Part shown: positions 1 through 7,500 of the stretch, piece by piece
Layout: the number at the start of each line of letters is the position of its first letter
Numbering within the stretch: position 1 is the first letter of the stretch
Assembly: GCF_003491305.1 (NCBI RefSeq)
Contig: NZ_CP022706.1
Coordinates: 935,001 to 942,500 of the forward strand
Length of the DNA: 7,500 nt
Reading direction: 5' to 3'
DNA from: Methanobacterium sp. BAmetb5
GTDB taxonomy: Archaea > Methanobacteriota > Methanobacteria > Methanobacteriales > Methanobacteriaceae
Translations under genes and position numbers: made by a program
The notes under the pieces: generated by a model
Told to the model about the DNA's origin: nothing
Database searches by the model: none
Seen by the model: the letters and a program-made list of their open reading frames with translations, nothing else

Positions 1-210
1 GCATGTAAAATCTAGTGAATATGCTTACAATAATTATTTTTTTCTTAATTTAGTATTTAAAATTGAAAATTAAAAGTATATTCATAATTATCATAAAATA
101 ACATGATTTTGTTTTATCTTCATAGATAATTTATATTAATGTGAAACAGGATTAATATTAAGATTGATTTGTTAGTAAATGCTTTATAATAAATAGGGGA
201 GTATTAGGAA
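1..210. other. A+T-rich leader region without a gene
   Basis: I see no coding sequence here on either strand. The stretch is very A+T-rich. A run of seven T (37-43) inside a T-rich tract could be a termination site for a rightward gene lying before the window. A TATA-like stretch lies at about 129-137. No tRNA, C/D boxes or long repeat were seen. Confidence 0.6.
129..137 (+). promoter_or_regulatory. Candidate TATA box for the first zinc-ribbon gene
   Basis: The stretch around TTTATATTA would place a transcription start near 160, leaving room for the Shine-Dalgarno site at 195-201. A second TATA-like stretch (183-190, TTTATAAT) is too close to the ATG for a transcript that carries that ribosome site. 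In DNA this A+T-rich, TATA-like strings arise by chance, so this is weak. Confidence 0.25.
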
Positions 211-507
211 ATGTTCTGTCCAAAATGTGGAACAAAAAACCAAGAAAATGCCCAGTATTGTCAAGATTGCGGTAAAATATTAAATAGAACTGAAAACCAA
301 TCATTTAATTATTATGAAGCCAAAAAACCTTCTATTTTTATTGTAATTTTGGGATATTTTTTAGGTATTTTAGGTGGATTTTTTGGGATTTTAATTGGTT
401 TGTACTTATTATCTAAAGATAACCACAACTCAAAGTTTCACGGTCGGAACATAGTGATCATAGCGGTTATAAGCATGATTTTAGGACTTATATTGACTCT
501 GCTATGA
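211..507 (+). CDS. Small zinc-ribbon protein with two membrane helices
   Basis: A 98-residue protein of unknown function. Residues 3-20 form a CxxC-x10-CxxC zinc ribbon (Cys3, Cys6, Cys17, Cys20), followed by a polar linker to about residue 40. Two strongly hydrophobic segments (about 41-67 and 80-98) are joined by a short charged loop containing KFHGRN. The likely topology is a cytoplasmic zinc ribbon with a hairpin of two membrane helices. The start is supported by AGGGGAG (195-201), 9 nt before the ATG. Short proteins of this build are, from general knowledge, common in Methanobacteriales and are annotated only as zinc-ribbon domain-containing. It lies 64 bp before a second zinc-ribbon gene and may share its transcript. 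Its partner and role cannot be told from sequence. Confidence 0.85.
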   Translation: MFCPKCGTKNQENAQYCQDCGKILNRTENQSFNYYEAKKPSIFIVILGYFLGILGGFFGILIGLYLLSKDNHNSKFHGRNIVIIAVISMILGLILTLL

Positions 508-571
508 TATCAAATGATAATCATGCTTTCAAAGGGAGTTAATTGATAAAATTAGTAGGAGTGTATAAAAA

Positions 572-1147
572 ATGGTATTTTGCACCAATTGTGGTAATGA
601 AAATGAGGATATTGCAGTTTTCTGTTCTAACTGTGGTCAGAAATTGCAAAAAATATCCGATGATCAAAACGAAACTCTTGCATCTCAAAGTCAAAGCGAA
701 CCACAAGTTTCTCATGGTGATAACGAATTACTTCAGGAAATGATTAACGTTACATGGAAATCTGGTCTTAACAATAAAAAAACGCTTTACTTCACTGATA
801 AAAACCTCTACATTGCAGAAGGATCTTTTTTAACCGGTGGAATGGGATTTGCATTCGGAGGAATAATAGGGCATTATGTGGAAAAAAAGAGCCTTTCTGA
901 CAGGGAAAAAGCAGCTCGTACTATGAACTTCAAGGAAATGGCAGCTAGAAATTCAGATGTAATTACCATACCTTATAATGAAATAATTAACGTGATAATG
1001 GGGAAAAAAAGAATGCTGTTAGCCCCTTCAATAAAAATTGAGACTACCTCCGCTGATTACACTTTTACAGTAATGGATTACAACAAATACAAACAATTCC
1101 AACATAGTATACCCCTGATTCTAGGTGATATAGTGACTGTTGAATGA
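572..1147 (+). CDS. Zinc-ribbon protein with a PH-like domain
   Basis: A 191-residue soluble protein of unknown function. Residues 4-21 are a CxxC-x10-CxxC zinc ribbon (Cys4, Cys7, Cys18, Cys21), similar to that of the preceding gene. A polar Ser/Gln-rich linker (about 28-50) leads to a region that reads as a bacterial/archaeal PH-like fold: strands near 69-83 (KTLYFTDKNLYIAE), 130-142 and 148-168, with a closing helix at about 170-183. A glycine-rich, hydrophobic insert (84-100) and a charged helix (104-126) interrupt the strands; the insert could touch membrane. AGGAGTG (557-563), 8 nt upstream, fixes the ATG. A TTG-started reading frame at 543 overlaps it but has no domain and is not preferred. 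PH-like assignment is inference from the strand pattern; zinc binding is likely. Confidence 0.82.
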   Translation: MVFCTNCGNENEDIAVFCSNCGQKLQKISDDQNETLASQSQSEPQVSHGDNELLQEMINVTWKSGLNNKKTLYFTDKNLYIAEGSFLTGGMGFAFGGIIGHYVEKKSLSDREKAARTMNFKEMAARNSDVITIPYNEIINVIMGKKRMLLAPSIKIETTSADYTFTVMDYNKYKQFQHSIPLILGDIVTVE

Positions 1148-1386
1148 ACTGTATTAAATAAGGAAATTGGATTTGTATTTATTCACATGCAAAATGATGG
1201 AAAATAAATGAAAATATTAATATTTAGCTATAGGCCTCTGCTGCCCGTTTAAACTTGAGATGTAGTTTTGTTATTACTATTTCCTATTTTTCGGACTCTT
1301 GCTGTTTTAAATGTAATTCCATGTTATTTTAATTAATTTCATTGAAAGAATATAAAACTAATAAAAATAAATACTAAATAACATCC
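1148..1386. other. Non-coding part of the convergent gap before the guide RNA
   Basis: No gene is supported. The tract contains a 14-bp A/T palindrome (1212-1225), a short G+C-rich island (about 1232-1247) beside a GTTTAAAC palindrome (1247-1254), and T-rich stretches around 1265-1290 that could end the zinc-ribbon transcript. The island shows no C/D or H/ACA hallmarks. The last 40 bases hold the TATA box of the guide RNA described separately. Confidence 0.5.
1344..1357 (+). promoter_or_regulatory. BRE/TATA promoter of the C/D box RNA
   Basis: Purine-rich GAAAGAA (1344-1350) precedes TATAAAA (1351-1357), an archaeal BRE plus TATA arrangement. A start site about 25-27 nt downstream of the box centre falls near 1380, a few bases before the closing stem of the small RNA at 1387. 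The spacing fit to an independent RNA element makes this the best-supported promoter in the window. Confidence 0.6.
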
Positions 1387-1445
<59 letters not shown>

Positions 1446-1447
<2 letters not shown>

Positions 1448-1470
1448 ATTCTAATTCTTATTTTACATTT
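1446..1470 (+). terminator. T-rich 3' end of the C/D box RNA
   Basis: Directly after the closing stem the + strand turns T-rich (several TT and TTTT runs up to 1470). Archaeal RNA polymerase terminates in such tracts, so this is a plausible end for the short transcript. There is no hairpin beyond the RNA's own stem. Confidence 0.4.
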
Positions 1471-1556
1471 AAAGTAAAAACATTCAATATAAACTTTGGG
1501 ATGATCTTCACGCATTTCGTCTTTATTTCGTTTTATTACTTTTCTTCAGATCAGAT

Positions 1557-2408
1557 TTATGACTTAAGCTCACTTCCACATCTGGAAATGACCTCATCAA
1601 CCAGGAGATCCACCTCACCAAACACCAGCTTACCCTTTAACTCTTCTATTTCCGGGCGCATAACTACCACTACTGGCACATCCTGATCAAGTGCGGCCTG
1701 GATCTTGGACATGGTACCCCCGCTCTGACCACTTTCCTTGGTCAAAACCACCTTTATCTGGAATTCCTCCATGAGAATACCATTGAAGCGGGAAGAGAAG
1801 GTTCCCTCCATGGCCACAATGTTCCGGTGGGGTAAGCCCAGTTCCAGAGATTTTTCAATGGAATAAACCATGGGTAGAACCCGGGCCACTACTAAATTAG
1901 GGTTCAGGACCTCGGTAAGATAATGGAGTGTATTCACCCCGGCCAGGTGTAAAATTCTACCCCCCGGAAGATTCTCAGAATCCGAAAAATCATTTCCTTT
2001 TGATATTCCTGTAACTCCCATTATTTCCCTGATAATCTCCACAGCATCTTCAAAGGAGTTAACAGGATGGATTAAATCACTACCTGGAAGCTCGGTACAG
2101 GGTCTTTCAAAACGAAGGTAGGGAACACCCAAACTATCAGAAGCATTTATGGCATTTTGGGTGGCTGCTGAGGCAAAGGGATGGGTGGCGTCAAGGAGAA
2201 GTTCAATATCATTGTCCATCAGTATCTCCATCAACTCTTCTGCATTAAAACGACCATTTAGTACTTTGTCTGCACCAGAATTTCTAGCCAGTTCCACTCC
2301 ATGGGATGTGGTGGCCGTGGCCAGAACATGAATCTCATCTACCGTAGAAAGATCTTGGATGATACGGCGGGCATCACTGGTCCCGGCCATTACCAGTAAA
2401 TTCATCAT
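1557..2408 (-). CDS. cbiJ: Cobalt-precorrin-6A reductase (CobK/CbiJ)
   Basis: A 283-residue member of the CobK/CbiJ family, which uses NAD(P)H to reduce the macrocycle of (cobalt-)precorrin-6A to 6B during corrin ring synthesis. In a methanogen the corrinoid feeds methyltransferases. Family marks: an N-terminal Rossmann-type strand and loop with AGTSDAR (residues 8-14), DATHPFA (73-79), YLRFERP (97-103), NIVAMEGTFS (196-205), TKESGQSGG (223-231) and a C-terminal VVMRP (248-252). A polar stretch at about 134-150 looks like a small insertion. Two ATGs are adjacent (2408 and 2405); GAGGT (minus strand, 2418-2414) lies 5-8 nt upstream of either. The gene follows the ATPase by 111 bp; a terminator-like structure between them argues for its own promoter. 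No other cobalamin genes are in view, so the pathway is scattered. Confidence 0.92.
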   Translation of the reverse strand: MMNLLVMAGTSDARRIIQDLSTVDEIHVLATATTSHGVELARNSGADKVLNGRFNAEELMEILMDNDIELLLDATHPFASAATQNAINASDSLGVPYLRFERPCTELPGSDLIHPVNSFEDAVEIIREIMGVTGISKGNDFSDSENLPGGRILHLAGVNTLHYLTEVLNPNLVVARVLPMVYSIEKSLELGLPHRNIVAMEGTFSSRFNGILMEEFQIKVVLTKESGQSGGTMSKIQAALDQDVPVVVVMRPEIEELKGKLVFGEVDLLVDEVISRCGSELKS

Positions 2409-2430
2409 TATAAACCTCAGCTTGATTAAT

Positions 2431-2442
2431 AAAATATTAAAT
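2431..2442 (-). promoter_or_regulatory. Candidate TATA box for cbiJ
   Basis: On the minus strand ATTTAATATTTT lies about 30 bp before the ATGs. A start site 25-27 nt downstream would fall near 2411, almost at the start codon, so the transcript would have little or no leader, which sits oddly with the GAGGT site. The box is A/T-only and may be chance. Confidence 0.25.
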
Positions 2443-2456
2443 CCGGGATTGGGATT

Positions 2457-2508
2457 AAAAAAGAAATTTGAGACAAATATCTGATTTAACCCCGAATACT
2501 GGGATTAA
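2457..2508 (-). terminator. Stem-loop plus T-tract after the ATPase gene
   Basis: Reading the minus strand, TTAATCCC (2508-2501) and GGGGTTAA (2493-2486) form an 8-bp stem with one U-G wobble and a 7-nt loop, starting 11 bases past the ATPase stop. About 20 nt further on comes TTTCTTTTTT (2466-2457). On the opposite strand the wobble becomes a C-A mismatch, so the hairpin is better on the minus-strand RNA, agreeing with a role at the ATPase 3' end. Confidence 0.5.
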
Positions 2509-2519
2509 CTGATGTGGAA

Positions 2520-5046
<2,527 letters not shown>

Positions 5047-5085
5047 TGAAATGCACCTAAGTCTACCTGAGAATTAATATGATTT

Positions 5086-5100
5086 TCATAACATTTATGA
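5086..5100. promoter_or_regulatory. Inverted repeat upstream of the ATPase gene
   Basis: TCATAA-CAT-TTATGA is a perfect 6-bp inverted repeat with a 3-bp spacer, about 40 bp before the ATPase start in the 129-bp gap behind UPF0146. Its place would suit an operator for a metal- or stress-responsive regulator. It does not match a metal-regulator site that I know, and short A/T-rich palindromes are common in this sequence. Confidence 0.25.
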
Positions 5101-5174
5101 TATTCTGCTTAGATTACGTAGTGTTACATTTACTACCAACCTACCTCAAGATTTAATAAGTTCCATTAGACATC

Positions 5175-5561
<387 letters not shown>

Positions 5562-5588
5562 TTTTATCACTCATAATTGGGGAAATTC

Positions 5589-6042
<454 letters not shown>

Positions 6043-6078
6043 CCCCTAATAATCGCCTAAAAATCCCACTAATCCCCA

Positions 6079-6111
6079 ATTTCCCTAATTCTTTTAGAAA
6101 ACCAGGGAAAT
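6079..6111 (+). terminator. Stem-loop downstream of rimI
   Basis: ATTTCCCT (6079-6086) pairs perfectly with AGGGAAAT (6104-6111); the loop can form a further TTCT/AGAA stem (6089-6092 with 6096-6099). It starts 36 bases past the rimI stop. No T-run follows, though TTTT lies in the loop, so it may be a 3'-end processing or stability structure rather than a classic terminator. Confidence 0.4.
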
Positions 6112-6133
6112 CCTGCAGTTAAATTGAATTACT

Positions 6134-6164
6134 AATCAGGGTTATATCCTTGATTAACCAATCA
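6134..6164. repeat. Cluster of ATCA/TGAT inverted elements
   Basis: AATCA (6134-6138), TGATT (6151-6155) and AATCA (6160-6164) occur within 31 bp. The last two form TGATT-AACC-AATCA, and the first with the second surrounds TTATAT. The layout resembles a small operator group or a cruciform, but the arms are only 5 bp long and A/T-rich. Confidence 0.2.
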
Positions 6165-6295
6165 TATAATTGAGGACTAGATCTTATCTGGTGAAAATTG
6201 ACAAGGATAAATAATAGAACTGCTATATTAATTGAGATGAATTAAAATTGAAAATATGAATCTAACACTATCCATTTTTTACCAAGTAAAGGAAT

Positions 6296-6314
6296 CCCCA
6301 AGGAATAATTGGGG
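6296..6314. promoter_or_regulatory. CCCCAA/TTGGGG inverted repeat before carA
   Basis: A 19-bp element with perfect 6-bp arms (6296-6301 and 6309-6314) and a 7-bp spacer lies about 30 bp before the carA start. Its G+C-containing arms stand out in A+T-rich surroundings. It may be an operator or a leader hairpin for carA; no known regulator motif is recognised. Confidence 0.3.
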
Positions 6315-6333
6315 TAAAAAATATTTATAACAT

Positions 6334-6339
6334 GGTGAT
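6334..6339 (+). promoter_or_regulatory. carA ribosome binding site
   Basis: GGTGAT is fully complementary to the archaeal 16S 3' end (AUCACCUCC) and lies 3 nt before the ATG at 6343, a normal distance for the GTGAT end of the site. It decides the start over the out-of-frame ATG at 6332. Confidence 0.65.
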
Positions 6340-6342
6340 TGA

Positions 6343-7425
<1,083 letters not shown>

Positions 7426-7500
7426 TAACACTTATTTAAGGTTTTTAATCTCAATTTAATTAAATATTATACACTGAATTTAAATTAAAGTGATAGATAG
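7426..7500. other. Gap after carA, probably leading into the next gene
   Basis: A+T-rich, with a short T-run (GGTTTTTAA, about 7440-7447) and two A/T palindromes (7454-7465 and 7477-7486). AAGTGATAG ends close to the window edge; GTGAT (7490-7494) could be the ribosome site of a gene, perhaps carB, starting just beyond 7500. Nothing more can be said from this side. Confidence 0.35.

Larger units (their letters stand above)
6043..6342. other. 300-bp gap between rimI and carA
   Basis: No gene is supported on either strand. It contains, in order, a cluster of C-runs (6043-6085), a perfect 8-bp hairpin (6079-6111), a group of ATCA/TGAT inverted elements (6134-6164), A+T-rich DNA with several TATA-like strings, and a CCCCAA/TTGGGG inverted repeat (6296-6314) before the carA ribosome site. 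It must carry the carA promoter, but I cannot place the start site. Confidence 0.55.

Noticed and set aside
543..743. TTG-started frame overlapping the second zinc-ribbon gene, with AAAGGGAG upstream
   Set aside because: It is out of frame with the clear zinc-ribbon protein at 572 and has no recognisable domain; the better AGGAG site belongs to the ATG at 572.
1232..1254. G+C-rich island as a second structured RNA
   Set aside because: Only a 3-bp hairpin can be drawn, no C/D or H/ACA boxes are present, and no TATA box is well placed.
5570..5570. GTG start for the UPF0146 protein, adding three residues
   Set aside because: No ribosome site precedes it, while GAGTGAT is properly spaced for the ATG at 5561. 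It is not excluded.

Overview
The window looks like a piece of a euryarchaeal methanogen chromosome, most likely order Methanobacteriales (Methanobacterium-like). Grounds: an archaeal-type UPF0146 protein, a cobalamin/corrinoid enzyme, Shine-Dalgarno sites of the GGTGAT/GAGGT type, A+T-rich TATA-like upstream regions, short zinc-ribbon proteins of the sort common in these methanogens, and a textbook archaeal box C/D guide RNA. The genus is inferred from protein character, not from a database match.

Layout. 1-210 is A+T-rich and has no gene. 211-507 and 572-1147 (+) are two small, adjacent zinc-ribbon proteins: one with a two-helix membrane tail, one with a PH-like beta-rich domain. 1148-1556 is the gap between convergent genes; on the + strand it holds an unlisted small RNA (1387-1447) with C, D', C' and D boxes, two 12-nt guides, a 5-bp closing stem and its own TATA box. 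1557-2408 (-) is a cobalt-precorrin-6A reductase (CobK/CbiJ). 2520-5045 (-) is an 841-residue P-type Ca2+/Mn2+ pump whose ion-site residues resemble the Golgi/PMR1 (SPCA) type. 5175-5561 (-) is a UPF0146 protein. Only about 28 bp away and divergent is a RimI-type N-acetyltransferase (5590-6042, +). After a 300-bp gap with hairpins and a C-run cluster comes carA (6343-7425, +), the glutaminase subunit of carbamoyl-phosphate synthetase; carB may follow just past the window end.

How the genes relate. The minus-strand genes (UPF0146, ATPase, cobK) are co-directional, but gaps of 110-130 bp and a hairpin plus T-tract after the ATPase suggest separate or partly separate transcripts. The enzymes are housekeeping: corrinoid synthesis for the methanogenic methyltransferases, divalent-cation export, protein N-terminal acetylation and carbamoyl-phosphate supply for pyrimidines and arginine.

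The most interesting item is the box C/D RNA. By the box-plus-five rule its D' guide points at the wobble C34 of a CAU-anticodon tRNA (elongator tRNA-Met), and its D guide can pair near the A-loop of 23S rRNA. The D' guide appears to demand a G opposite position 39, which a spliced tRNA stem could not contain together with G31; this suggests that it acts on an intron-containing precursor.
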